Shown: piece by piece, positions 41,544-51,734 of the stretch
Position numbering within the stretch: position 1 is the first letter of the stretch
How the letters are laid out: every line of letters begins with the position of its first letter
Origin: Maniola hyperantus
Lineage: Eukaryota; Arthropoda; Insecta; Lepidoptera; Nymphalidae
Assembly (NCBI RefSeq): GCF_902806685.2
Contig: NC_048538.1
Span: 12,400,001 to 12,464,000, forward strand
Length of the DNA: 64,000 nucleotides
Direction: 5' to 3'
Position numbers and translations under genes: made by a program
The notes under the pieces: model-generated
What the model was told of the DNA's origin: nothing
What the model saw: only the letters and a program-made list of their open reading frames with translations
Database searches by the model: none

Positions 41544-41741
41544 GGGCTACGCAGTTGTAATACTGTTACTGATTTTCAGTAAAAGCCACGCAATGAATAC
41601 TTGCAACAGTATGATAGGGCTACGCAGTTGTAATACTGTTACTGATTTTCAGTAAAAGCCACGCAATTAATACTTGCAACAGTATGATAGGGCTACGCAG
41701 TTGTAATACTGTTACTGATTTTCAGTAAAAGCCACGCAAAA
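41544..41741 (+). repeat. 73-bp tandem repeat, 2.7 copies
   Basis: Units start GGGCTACGCAGTTGTAATAC at 41544, 41617 and 41690. Each has ACTGTTACTGATTTTCAGTA and AAAGCCACGCAA, so the same GC(C/T)ACGCA core continues from the neighbouring 22-bp array. Confidence 0.9.
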
Positions 41742-42370
41742 ATAAGAGTCAAAATGACTCATGCATCATCCACACTGGTCACTTCGAACTTGGATGGAAC
41801 CTGATCTTTATGATAAAATCCATGATATTCACTCATTTAATCAAGTAGTTATTTTAATATTAATTAAAAGTAACTATATAATTGACATACTTATCGTATC
41901 CAAAACACAGGAAAGATTTTCATACAGTGCAATATTTAGGTACAGTGCAGTGTATCTAAATTGAATCGCATAAGTGAATTCAGTGAATCACATAAGTTAG
42001 GTACCTATTCGTATCGAAAGATTCAGTAGGCAAAATTGTCTACCTACCTACAGTTAAAAACTTTTATTCCTACCGCGTCATAGTATATGAATTGAATACT
42101 TTAAATTAATTGACTAGTTACTTAATTCGGAATATATACCTACTTGTTATAGGTCCGTGACTACTAAACTCGCTTACCTACTTGCTTATAGAATTTAAAT
42201 TCTGCATACGTACTATATTAATTGAATAGGTAAGTACATACTTAGTTTTCTCGCAAGCCAGTTACGCAATTCGCTTATCTACCTACCTGTATAATTTTAT
42301 AATTCACTTTATTTATTGAATACCTATTTTCTTTCGTGGAAAAGGAGATTTCCGATTTCGGAAGTCGAAA

Positions 42371-42985
42371 ATGACGAAAGGAGAAGGTTCGACCCCAAAG
42401 GTCAGTACAGAAGTGTTAGTATTGGAGACTCAGGTAGGAGCTTATTTTGCAAATATAACGCGTCTTAAAATATGACAAGTGAAGATGAAATTTCCTGTTG
42501 AAAGCCGCTAATAAAAAATAAAATCATGCACAGAATACATAGACCTTATTAAGAAGTTGAATATTACTCTATACTAAAATAATCCAGATTATCTCGCGAA
42601 TTTTCCATCTTTAATTGCATTGAAGATCGGTTTTCGTGGGTTCAATTTGAGTTGACCGTTCAACTCAAATTAAAAGCGTTTGCCATCAACATTGGCTTTA
42701 AAGACTCAAGATTTTGTCAAGCTGCGACGTCTTGTAAGTCTAAGGTAAAATTGCCATCTATAAATTTACATACATTTGGTGGAGATATAAAACAACTATC
42801 TTTTATGAATGCTTCAGTACTAAAATTCACAAAAATAAAGAACTTAGTAGAAAAAAAAAATTATTAGGCCAGCTTCTAGACGCTGCCGTGACCTCCATAG
42901 CAGGGATTGAGCCCTCTGGGGATGGTTATGAGCTTATTTACTCAACATTGGTAGAGAAATACCAAGATGTTCGCACCTTAAGTTA
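42371..42985 (+). pseudogene. Degenerate BEL/Pao-like gag
   Basis: An ATG at 42371 gives MTKGEGSTPK and then runs into stops. Later pieces in other frames (KVKLPSINLHTFGGDIKQ, then LLDAAVTSIAGIEPSGDGY and LVEKYQD) match the gag pattern of BEL/Pao elements, in which a short LP.FSGD-like block is followed by the capsid region. Multiple stops and shifts; not translatable. Confidence 0.55.
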
Positions 42986-43199
42986 AAACTACCTAGATCA
43001 AGTTCTTAACTTTAACTTTAATTTTAAACTCGTTCTTAGATGTTTGGGGAACATTAATCGTAGCGGTTGAAAAGTTGAATATAGAAAATAAAGACTTAAT
43101 TTATTCACTCACTTGTATAAAAAGTATATGCGCTCTAAAAAGTATCTACTTGGGATAATTTTAATGAGTTATAAAATAATCAGCTAAAGTAAATGATAG

Positions 43200-44110
43200 A
43201 ATTCCTGAGAATTCTCATCACACGTCAATTGAAAATAAAAATCTGCGCCAACGCAAACTACCTTCGCCAAAAATATACCCTCTTCATATACTTACATCAA
43301 AATCTTTTGATATTTCGGTTGGTGATAAAAATCAGTTATGCCTGCCTTGTAAAAACGTTACGCACAAACACTACTGCTGTCCTAAGTCTAATCAAGGATG
43401 CACATCTTGTTTATCCTTTTCTTTTCGAGAAAATCGGCTACGCCAATCGGATAAATCTTATACTTGCGGAGCAAAACACCACAAGCTACTCCATAGAGAT
43501 AACTAAAACGAGATTTCTGGGCATAAAGGTGATCGCACACTTGCAGACCTTTCTGACACAAAGTAACAGAGTCAAATCGCAATCTCGCTTTACTAGCTTA
43601 ATAATAATATGCGCACGACCGTTTTGCTCGCAACCGCTTCCATTCGCACTTTAGACTCTAGCAGAATATATCCTCAAATACCTTATAGATAACGCTACAT
43701 AACCATAACAAAAGATTGTGTTAGACGCAGTCAAGTAACAGTCAAGACGCAGTCAAATCCCGCGATTGTGAACGGGTTCAGAGGTACTTCCAGTAGAATA
43801 AAGAGTATAAGTCGATTTATCGATAGATCATATTCGCTCACGGCGTTGATTGTTGACAAAATCACAGTTCACTTACCCACATTATTATCGGATGCTTAAC
43901 TACTTAGAGAGGGTACCATTCGCAGATAATACCTACCATCTTCCAAGTAAGGTTGATATGATTTGGCGCGCAAATGTTTAGGCAAATCCTGCTATCAGAC
44001 CGCGTAGCGGCTCCACCTGGTAGGTATGCTTCACGCATTGCAAACTACATTTGGGTACATTATTATTGGTCAAGCTCCGCTAACGCAATCCACTTCTCCT
44101 TCACAAACGC
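43200..44110 (+). pseudogene. Degenerate BEL/Pao-like zinc-knuckle and protease region
   Basis: Pieces read LCLPCKNVTHKHYCC, CTSC and CGAKHHKLLH, resembling the two zinc knuckles ending in HH.LLH of BEL/Pao gag. They are followed by VLLATASIRTLDSS and VDMIWRAN-like protease text with stops. The 153-codon open frame at 43193-43654 is a different register and not the ancestral one. Confidence 0.5.
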
Positions 44111-44339
44111 AAACGCTGGGTGTTATTACAAATGAACACTTAGACAATTAATGAATTTGTTTGCTAGCATAATGTAATTATATTTAGTTATAGTTTGCTT
44201 TTCACTGTGTTCTTTGAATTTTAATTTTGTATCTACCTGTGAGAACCTATTACTAGCTTCTAGTTATTTAATTATAAGATTATAATATGTTAATTTAAGC
44301 TGTTGGTTTTCCATATAAAATAAAATAAAATAATTATTT

Positions 44340-44880
44340 ACGCAATTTTGAATTGGAAGAGGTACCTCCCTCTAAGAGTAACTTCCTTGGCAAGGAAGAA
44401 CAAGGTTGCAAGATACTTATAAAAATACGACAGAACGCAAATTAGAAAATATAATAATTACAATAATATAATTGAGGAATATTTAGTGAAAGATTACTTA
44501 AGTCCTGTAACGCAAGATTGCTCTGACGTACAACATGTTATTCCACACCAGGGTGTTCAACGCGACGATAAAGTCTCTACTTGCAGTCAGACTCGTTCTA
44601 GATGCATCGTCCGTTGTAAATGACTCAAGCTAAACTCACTATTACATAAAGGTCCTAAATGGTCGGATTTGTTTATCGATTATGCTGCTACTAAATTTTC
44701 GCTTGTTTAAAATCGCTATTTGTGCAGACATCAAACCGATTGTAAGGAAGGTGGAATCATTCTATAATATGGTCCCGTATTAGCCTCAAATGAAGGATGA
44801 ATTTGTGAGGCAAAAAATCGAGACGTTTTAAAACATCTAAAAAGTTGTCAGGCTGAAAACAGGGATTAGAAAGAGGACAT
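44340..44880 (+). pseudogene. Degenerate BEL/Pao-like reverse transcriptase start
   Basis: FELEEVP at 44347 is the usual beginning of the BEL/Pao RT region (FWELEE.P). VQHVIPHQGVQRDDKVST and LNSLLHKGPKW follow in order, matching Y.PHH.V.... and LN..LHKGPKL. Stops interrupt. The catalytic box and everything after it, including RNase H and the integrase core, are missing. Confidence 0.6.
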
Positions 44881-44884
44881 TTTC

Positions 44885-45350
44885 AGTTGCTTAATGATGT
44901 ATAATAGTACTCCTCACTCTGTTGTAAGCAAATCTCCCTTGGAATCATTTTATAAAAGACAGTTTTGAGACAAGATCCCAGCAGCACCAGACATGGGATA
45001 CAAAACAATAGACGAAGAAGTAAGAGACAGGGATCTACAAATAAAGGGGAAAAGGGAAGGAGTATAGAGATCTCAAAGGAAGGCGACAGACAGCAGTTGA
45101 AAATGAAAATGAAAATGGAAAAATGAGAAATATTTATTTAACAAAACAGTTGTCAATTTTAAACATTTTCTGATGGTACTATTACTTACTATTTCAATCC
45201 CACTACGCATACAGTAACGGACGTGAGTGGTTGAGATGTTGATATTCAAGATGATGAATCCGGGACACAATGTCACCAAAACGTAGTTCATATAAAGAAA
45301 GTAAATGATTCATGGACTGTTGGAAATCAAAATAGCAGTAATAATGATTT
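44885..45350 (+). pseudogene. Degenerate gypsy-type integrase C-terminus
   Basis: From 44891 the frame reads YNSTPHSVVSKSPLESFYKR, a stop, then DEEVRDRDLQIKGK. Further on come HTVTDVSG, DVDIQDDESGTQCHQNVVHI and KKVNDSWTV. These are the C-terminal integrase motifs of gypsy elements (Y.STPHS, DEEVRDRD, R/QNVVH.KKV), not BEL/Pao, which carry a different C-terminal domain. So the element's 3' part has another origin than its core. Confidence 0.65.
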
Positions 45351-45579
45351 AGGAGCAAATGGTGAACTAGCGTAGATTCTTTGTTGATTGATAGATTATA
45401 TTTTATACTAAAGTAAATTGGTTTCGAATGTTGGTAAAAAGAATTAAAACCAAAGTTGTTGTATTAAATTTTGCTAGAAATGTATAACAAATACTTATAT
45501 TTAAAACTTAATTAGTTATCTGCCATGTTATAGGTGTTTAAGTTGAAACGTTAAAAGCTATTGTAATTTTGAATCATTT

Positions 45580-45807
45580 GACTCGCTCCAGCAATGCACG
45601 GGGCTGCAATGGCTTGTATTATAGTATGGTATAATAACATTGTAAATTGAAAAATTAAAAAGAGCAACCGCCGAGTTTCTTGCTGGTTCTTCTCGGTAGG
45701 AACGGCATTCCGAACCAGTGGTAAATTAAAACTACCCGACGACTCAAAAGCGCTTGTAAAAAGGTTACTTAAATGAAACATGTTTATTACTATTATTTCA
45801 AATAAAT
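45580..45807 (+). mobile_element. LINE/SINE 3' end, family D, inside the chimeric LTR element
   Basis: CTCCAGCAATGCACGGGGCT to GCTTGTAAAAAGGTTACTTA, the most complete + strand copy. It ends immediately before the purine tract of the LTR element. Confidence 0.65.
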
Positions 45808-45823
45808 AAAAATAAAGAAGGGA
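45808..45823 (+). promoter_or_regulatory. Polypurine tract of the chimeric element
   Basis: AAAATAAAGAAGGGA directly precedes the 3' LTR. Confidence 0.6.
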
Positions 45824-45952
45824 TGTAGTGTACGCGAACAAGCGCCAGTCTGCCGTAAGCTCAGGCCGGGTGCGGACGTGTCGAGTGATTCGTGTACCCT
45901 ACATTCACTTGTGAGATTGTAAGTGTGTTTTATTATCAAATAGGACAGTACA
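45824..45952 (+). repeat. 3' LTR of the chimeric element
   Basis: 129 bases with no visible difference from the 5' LTR; followed by the target duplication GGTCC. Confidence 0.92.
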
Positions 45953-45957
45953 GGTCC

Positions 45958-47256
45958 CTGAAACCAACTGTAAACTTTAAATAATCTAGGTAGGCTTACC
46001 TTACCTAGATTATTTTGTAAATGATAATCTTTTTATGCTCGAAACTCCAAACGTAATGACTTGCCGTACCACAAAATTTATCCCAACTATTTACTCAGGA
46101 TTTCAGCTTTCAAAGGGAAGGGTCTTATTTACTCAATTGAATCCGAGAAAATCAATTTGTAACTCCGTAACAAACCTTGAAATGTAATCGGATGAGATCA
46201 GCCTGAGATAGATACGTTTAACTTTAAGGCTTGGACCCACATGAAACGAAGAAAAAAATATTTTATCAAAATTTTATTTCAACACTTTGTCGGCGTAATT
46301 AATATTTATACCCATGTCAAATTACATATTTCTAGCACTAATTGTCTCTGAGATTAACCAAGGACGGACGGACGGACAGATGGACATGGCGAAACTATAA
46401 GGGTTCCTTACTACGGAACCCTAAAAAGTACATTAGTGTAGGTATAATATCTCGTATGATGGTACGGAAACCTTCGTGTGCGACTCAACTCGTACTTGAC
46501 CGGTTTTATTTAGTTCCTTACTTTTATTCCTCTGACAAAAAACGAAACCTACTGTTTCAGTTCCTTTTACTAGAACTTCCAGAAGACGCGTTGGGTTCTT
46601 GAGTTGCGCGTTATGTGTGTATGCCCTAATGCACCTAGTTACTTATCTAATTACCTAAGTTAGAGTAAGTACTCTGACTTATTACGTACATAATTTGTTT
46701 GTACTAGTTAAGAGAATACAAAAACTTTTGATTATATTATTTACTCGACTAGAAATAATACATCATTTCGTAACTTAATAAAAAGCATTTACAGTAAAAT
46801 TGAGTCGGGTAAAAATAAAATTAAAATAAGTACTATCAACTAAAAAAAGTTTCAAAGAATAAGAAATGAGTTTAAATGAGTATGCCTACTTATCTATGCT
46901 ACTTATCTATACACATTTTGACTAAAATAAACTTTTATTATCAATTTTTGCTTAGAATTTTTATTTTGTGTGAAATAATGTGCATCAGGTTTGTAATTGA
47001 ATTGAACTCGTTAAATAGCCGATAATATAATCATTACTACGGATAGGATATAAGAGCTAAGGATTTGTACACAAATCTTTTTCACAAGTGCTATCTTTTT
47101 CACAATTTTTCTTGCGGTACCTAGTACCTACTTTTAGAGTATTAGATTAAATTATAGATTAGATTTTTATATTAGAAATTTATATTTAGGAATTGGCATA
47201 CAAAACACATTAGCATGAATATGGTAAAATAAATGCAAATAATTTTGTGGCACAAT
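45958..47256. other. No gene seen; family G fragment at 46330-46530
   Basis: At 46330-46530 are GGACGGACGGACAGATGGAC, TATAAGGGTTCCTTACTACG and ACCTTCGTGTGCGACTC, parts of family G. Otherwise AT-rich. Confidence 0.5.
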
Positions 47257-47262
47257 TTTATT
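47257..47262 (-). terminator. Poly(A) signal overlapping the MADF-BESS stop
   Basis: On the - strand the stop and signal share a base (TGAATAAA), so a very short 3' untranslated region is possible. No stronger signal was noted just downstream. Confidence 0.45.
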
Positions 47263-47650
47263 CAATCACTAACTGACTTTTCTATTTTGACGCTAACTTG
47301 TGATTTATTTTGTTGATGTTGCGTTATCGGCCAATTAGTAGTTTGTGGTACCGTTGATGTTTGTGAGGTATTGTTGCTGTTACCCGGAGCTAGCTGTTGT
47401 ATTTCCAATTCAGATACCAAGTTGAATATTTTGTTCTTCGCTATCGCTTGTAAGTACGGAGAGAAGCTTTTGACTGTATTTGACAGGCTTAGAAAGAATA
47501 AATCCATTTGATCATGGGTGACTTCTGATTCTTTAGGTACGTCTTCTGAGTAATTTGTTGTTACATACGAAGAAGGACTTAGTTGCGAGTTTACCCACTT
47601 TTGGGAATTCTTCTGTATACTATTTGCTATAATATGTGACGGTGAATGAG
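47262..47650 (-). CDS. MADF-BESS protein, exon 3 (BESS domain, C-terminus)
   Basis: Acceptor TTTTTTTTTTCAG precedes it; the exon gives residues 154-282 and ends at TGA. Residues about 200-240 form a BESS motif (DQMDLFFLSLSNTVKSFSPY, then NKIFNLVSELEIQQL), a protein-interaction helix pair that follows MADF domains in insect regulators such as Adf1 relatives. The tail (241-282) is rich in Q, N, S and T. The join to exon 2 (48172-48498) restores a clean phase. Confidence 0.85.
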
Positions 47651-47965
47651 CTGAAAAAAAAAAGTAAAACAAATAGCAATAAATAGTTAGGTACTGGAGT
47701 ATCGAAATTCAAACAGAATATGCATAACATATTCGACTGTAAAATATAATCAGATCTGATATTTTACTGTTTTTAATTCGTGTTTCAGTGTCTCTAGCAA
47801 AGGAACTTTATACGTTTGCGGCAAGAGGTTGTTTTCGGGTATGTTTGTTTCCATTTTCTTTAAAACAATAATGAATTGGACTAATTTTGATACTTATTGT
47901 GTTTCTTTGCATCAAATAGGTCGTATCATCTCAAAAATATATTTTGATTATTTTTTATTATTGCA

Positions 47966-48050
47966 AGGCCAGGCTTGCGCTTGGCTAGAAGATACCTATT
48001 CGCTGTTGCCTTCAAGGTATTTAGGCTACCATCAATCATAAATAGGTTAT
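47966..48050 (-). pseudogene. LINE tail fragment in MADF-BESS intron 2
   Basis: CGCTTGGCTAGAAGATACCT and TTGCCTTCAAGGTATTTAGG, reversed, match the LINE ORF2 tail near 27875-27920. Confidence 0.4.
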
Positions 48051-48171
48051 AAATCAACGCTGCAGTCGCGTTAATCCAACCAAGATTATTGTCTCAATAA
48101 GATATAAACCCCAAAATTAATATGATGTCACATTCATCATTTAATGGTGACCATAGTTTTAAGACACGTAC

Positions 48172-48498
48172 CGAAATTTGCTGGATCCATTGCCACAATA
48201 TACTGTTCAAGGTTTTCTGGGTGTTCAATTTCTTCTCTTTCATTTTTATAGCATTCAGAACTTCCCTCAAAATCAGAATTAGTAACAATTTCACTGTCAC
48301 ATTCGTTCTGGATCTCATTTTCGTTTTGTGTTGCTTTTTTCTTCTCACCTAAATACTTATTTAGATAAGAGATTTCGTCTTCAAATTTCCATTTCTTTAT
48401 TCTCGCTGTTGGCTCTTCTGATATTCGCAGTTTTCTTTTGTTTACTGCTCTCCTATATGCATCTCTTAGGCCCTGCCATTTGTGTTTGCAGACGGAGG
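48172..48498 (-). CDS. MADF-BESS protein, exon 2 (second half of MADF, acidic linker)
   Basis: Acceptor TACTCTTTCCAG and donor CG|GTACGT bound 327 bases. Residues 45-153 include SVCKHKWQGLRDAYRRAVNK and IKKWKFEDEISYLNKYL, the second and third helices of the MADF (Myb/SANT-like) DNA-binding domain with its conserved W residues. An acidic linker (NECDSEIVTNSDFEGSSE, then EREEIEHPENLEQ) follows. A GTGAGAAG at the end of the MADF part looks like a donor but reads through in frame as GEKK, so I keep one exon. Confidence 0.85.
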
Positions 48499-49140
48499 CT
48501 GGAAAGAGTAAATTTTATTTCAGTAAAGTGTACAACTTTTAAAACCAGTTGTTTCCAGTGACTTCATGAGATTAATTTAAATTTTTTGACATTTCAGTGA
48601 GAATACTATCAATATCCACGTGTGTCCGTCTTCAGGTTTAAGCCGTGAAAAAATAACAAACAGATAGACTCCTTCGGGGTTTTAATAGTATACGAGATGT
48701 AGAACTAAAGGAATTTCGTATTATCTATCTTTTTCATTTTAAACAATGTAAGAAATTTTTGTGTGATGTTAATTTATCTAATATTATAAAATATCAAAAT
48801 ATAGAGGGCGTTCGCAAGCACGGACGTGAATCTTAACCATCAACAACAACACAGTAGGTATAAAGATAGGTAAGCAAAGTCAGCCCACAATGTCCGTTCG
48901 TTTGAAAATGATTATCTTCACCAATATGTTCACCAAATAGATAGATTTTTAAAAGCTTCTCGGAAGTCAGTCATCACTCATCACTTTGTACTCAGAGTAA
49001 ACCCACAACCCACCACATCTGTCTATTTAAAAGCGCTGATCTCAAAAAGTTATGATTGGATTTTATTGAAATTTCCAAATAAGTTGCAAAAACCTACGCT
49101 AAACAAACAAAAAGATACCTAGGTAGGTAGTTATACCTAC

Positions 49141-49273
49141 CTGGTTGATTTAAAAGTTGTGAAATTTCATTCCACGCTGCGTCTTTTTTTGTACTATCCA
49201 TATACTTCGGATGCGATGTGTCGTACAAAAATACATAATGTCGCACTAATCCGATTAACTTTTCTTCATTCAT
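49141..49273 (-). CDS. MADF-BESS protein, exon 1 (start, first half of MADF)
   Basis: The gene is join of 49141-49273, 48172-48498 and 47262-47650 on the - strand: 849 bases, 282 residues plus stop, no frame defects. Exon 1 begins at ATG 49273-49271 (MNEEKLIGLVRHYVFLYD), with no in-frame coding sign upstream, and gives the first MADF helix with LIGLVRHYVFLYD and AAWNEISQLL. Its donor CAG|GTAGGT lies inside a TAGGTAGG tract. MADF-BESS proteins are nuclear, sequence-specific DNA-binding regulators; the target and a specific ortholog cannot be named. It lies between two repeats and probably inside a Rab26 intron, on the opposite strand. Introns are short (641 and 521 bases). Confidence 0.87.
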
Positions 49274-49593
49274 AGTAAAAATGGTTTATTTGTACCTATA
49301 TATATCACAGGTACTTTTACACACAGTAAATTAATTTTTCTTAATTTAGTTTCAACGAAATAAGGTCACTGTTTTTGTTCTCCGAGAATTTGAAATTGTC
49401 GGCTGTCAAGCGACGTGGCAACGCCGCGTCGTGCACGGGACTATTGCCCGGTTACAACGCGTGGCCGTGGCTGGGCCGAATATGCCCGTGTCGAGTGATG
49501 GGACTAATCGAAATAAATATTATGGTTACTGGTTGTAGTCGAGTAAATTATGTCAAGAATAAAATTGATTTTGCCAACAGAATTACTTAAATA

Positions 49594-49803
49594 CTAGCTT
49601 ATGCCCGCAACTTCGTCCGCTTGGACTACATAAATTTTAAACCCCTATTTCACCCCCTTAGGGGTTGAATTTTTAAAAATCCTTTCTTAGTGGATGCCTA
49701 CGTCATAACAACTATAAGCATGCCAAATTTCATCCCGATCCGTCCAGTAGTTTGAGCTGTGCGTTGATAGATCAGTCAGTCAGTCAGTCAGTCAGTCACC
49801 TTT
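49594..49803 (-). mobile_element. Helitron-like repeat, family B
   Basis: CTAGCTTATGCCCGCAACTT edge, then CACCCCCTTAGGGGTTGAAT, GCCAAATTTCATCCCGATCC and (CAGT)n. Joined directly to a family D piece at 49806, so one inserted in or beside the other. Confidence 0.6.
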
Positions 49804-49805
49804 CC

Positions 49806-49882
49806 TCCGAGTTTCTTGCTGGTTCTTCTCGGTAGGAACGGCATTCCGAACCAGTGGTAAATTAAAACTACCTGACTAAATG
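49806..49882 (+). mobile_element. LINE/SINE 3' end, family D
   Basis: GAGTTTCTTGCTGGTTCTTC, GGCATTCCGAACCAGTGG and TAAATTAAAACTACCTGACT. Confidence 0.65.
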
Positions 49883-50969
49883 AAAATAGAATTGAAATTT
49901 AATTAAATTACATAGGTACCTACCTACCTAAGATTACTGATTAATTCCAATCTTTTAAAAATATTTACTTAAAGACCCAGTTTTGCAGTCTTGATTATTT
50001 TCTTCCTATACATACAATGAAATGATCTTTACATGAAACTGAGTAGGTAGGTAGATCAGCATTTAAAAAAAGTTGTTCGTTTTACTTATTTATTTTTATA
50101 GACAACTCACGCTTGACCTAATAATTGCTATGGAAACAGTTTTGCCCTAGTCAACTTTTTGGTGTTGGTATTGTGAAAGGCCCATTGGCGTCGATTCTGA
50201 TGTTTTTCTTCAAATAAATTTAGAGTACCTATCTGCATCTTTTAACTTTTAATGTTGTTAAAAGAGGACGGAAATGATTTTTAAATTAAAGTCTCTAAAA
50301 ATGCTACTCTACTCAAGAGGTTTGACCACGGACTAGAGAAGTAAGATTCCCTTATCTGTGGGTTTGACAGTTTTGAACTAAATTACCTACCTGCTACCTG
50401 TTCTTTTCTTATTAAGTAGGTAGGTGCCTACATGGGTAAAGGACAATGACCTAATTCGCCTAAGATGCAAAACACTTTTGACATAATATACCTACAATAA
50501 TTCTTAGCATAATTTATAAGTACTTACTCTTTATTCCAAGTAATAGAATTTCACGGACACAATATTTTATGACTGTTGGTACCTTAGGCGAACTTTGTAT
50601 GGGGCCAGAGCAATGTCCTTTAGCTGCCATCAGAATCAGTACCATTGTCCATCTAACAGCTAACTCTATCGAATATGCCCGCCCGTAATTAATGTTGATC
50701 GGAAGTTGGAACCGCATGCGCTCACGCTAGACTAGAAGCGACACCATGGAGAACTCTCCAAAATTCAAGCACTACAAAAATGTTTAACATCAAAACAATC
50801 GCCGGCCGTCGCGTCGCATCACTATTCATGGACAACGCGGCGATATCAGCTGCGCGGCTGTGCGACGGTTTGGCAACGTCGCGTGCCATGCACGGTGCGT
50901 CGCACCTCCGCCTCAAATGCCTGCGCTACCCGTCCGTCGCCGTCGGCACAGTAATATTATTTATAGATT
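49883..50969. other. No gene seen; GC-richer patch at 50700-50945
   Basis: The patch has open frames on both strands (GCGTCGCATCACTATTCATG, GTGCGTCGCACCTCC) from composition, and resembles GC-rich text near 49390-49480. No motif found. Confidence 0.4.
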
Positions 50970-51133
50970 ATGTCTACACTAATATTATAAAGAGGAAAAC
51001 TTTGTTTGTTTGTTTGTTTGTTTGTTTGTTTGTTTGTTTGTACTGAATAGGCTCAAAAACTACTGGACCGATTTTAAAAATTCTTTCACCATTCGAAAGC
51101 TACATTATCCACGAGTAACATAGGCTATATTTT
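50970..51133 (+). mobile_element. Helitron-like repeat, family A2, 5' part with (GTTT)n
   Basis: TCTACACTAATATTATAAAG start, a (TTTG)n tract at 51003-51039, and ACTGGACCGATTTTAAAAAT shared with 51555-51734. Confidence 0.55.
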
Positions 51134-51554
51134 ATTTTGGAAAAAAATAGGGTTCCGTAAGATATTTGGGTTTTTCGGACACAAGGTGTAAAAAATCAAC
51201 CAGAAAAGTTACTTATTTTGCGTACGCTGCCTAAACTATAAAAGATAGAACCATAAAATGTTCTAATTAATTGTAGATCTTATAAATATCTACAAAAAAG
51301 TCCGCGACACACTATACCCATCTATGTCGAGTGAGGCACAGCAACCATTTTTTTATTTAAAAATCTTGAATTTTTTTTGGACTACATTTAAACGCGTTTA
51401 TTTTACTCATGCTATTAATCCTTATCAAAATAAATGATTTCATCACTAAGAACAGTTTATGGAGATAATATTTGGTCTTTGAATGATTAAAATTGGACGT
51501 TTGGTTTTGAAGTTATGGCGAAATTAAAATATTACGATTTCTGCTGCACGGCCC

Positions 51555-51734
51555 GTTGTATTATATAAAGAGGTAATGTCGTTAAGTTTGTTTGTAGGGG
51601 GTAATCTTTAGAACTACTGAACCGATTTTAAAAATTCTTTCACCAGTAGAAAGCTACATTATTCCTGAGTGACATAGGCTATACGGGATCTTTAAAAACC
51701 TAAATCTACGCGGGCGAAGCCGCGGGGATCAGCT
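51555..51734 (+). mobile_element. Helitron-like repeat, family A2
   Basis: GGTAATGTCGTTAAGTTTGT, CTACTGAACCGATTTTAAAA and GCGGGCGAAGCCGCGGGGAT with a degenerate CTAT end. Reverse of the copy at 17824-18012. Confidence 0.6.

Larger units (their letters stand above)
40422..45952 (+). mobile_element. Non-autonomous chimeric LTR retrotransposon (5531 bp)
   Basis: Two 129-bp LTRs, identical by eye, are flanked by the 5-bp target duplication GGTCC (40417-40421 and 45953-45957). Between them lie a putative primer site, a 1.8-kb leader with two GCCACGCA tandem arrays, decayed gag/protease/RT remains of BEL/Pao type, decayed gypsy-type integrase C-terminal remains, a family D repeat and a purine tract. 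No intact frame exists, so it must have moved using proteins of another element. Identical LTRs mean recent movement. Confidence 0.88.

Noticed and set aside
41335..41741. CRISPR-like array of GGCCACGC repeats
   Set aside because: The spacers are AT-rich variants of one sequence, the setting is a eukaryotic LTR element and there are no cas genes. It is a minisatellite.
43193..43654. 153-codon open frame in the chimeric LTR element
   Set aside because: The BEL/Pao-like zinc-knuckle text lies in a different register of the same bases, so this frame is accidental.
48340..48352. Exon boundary at GTGAGAAG in the MADF-BESS gene
   Set aside because: The sequence reads through in frame into a coherent acidic linker, and a better donor lies at 48171.
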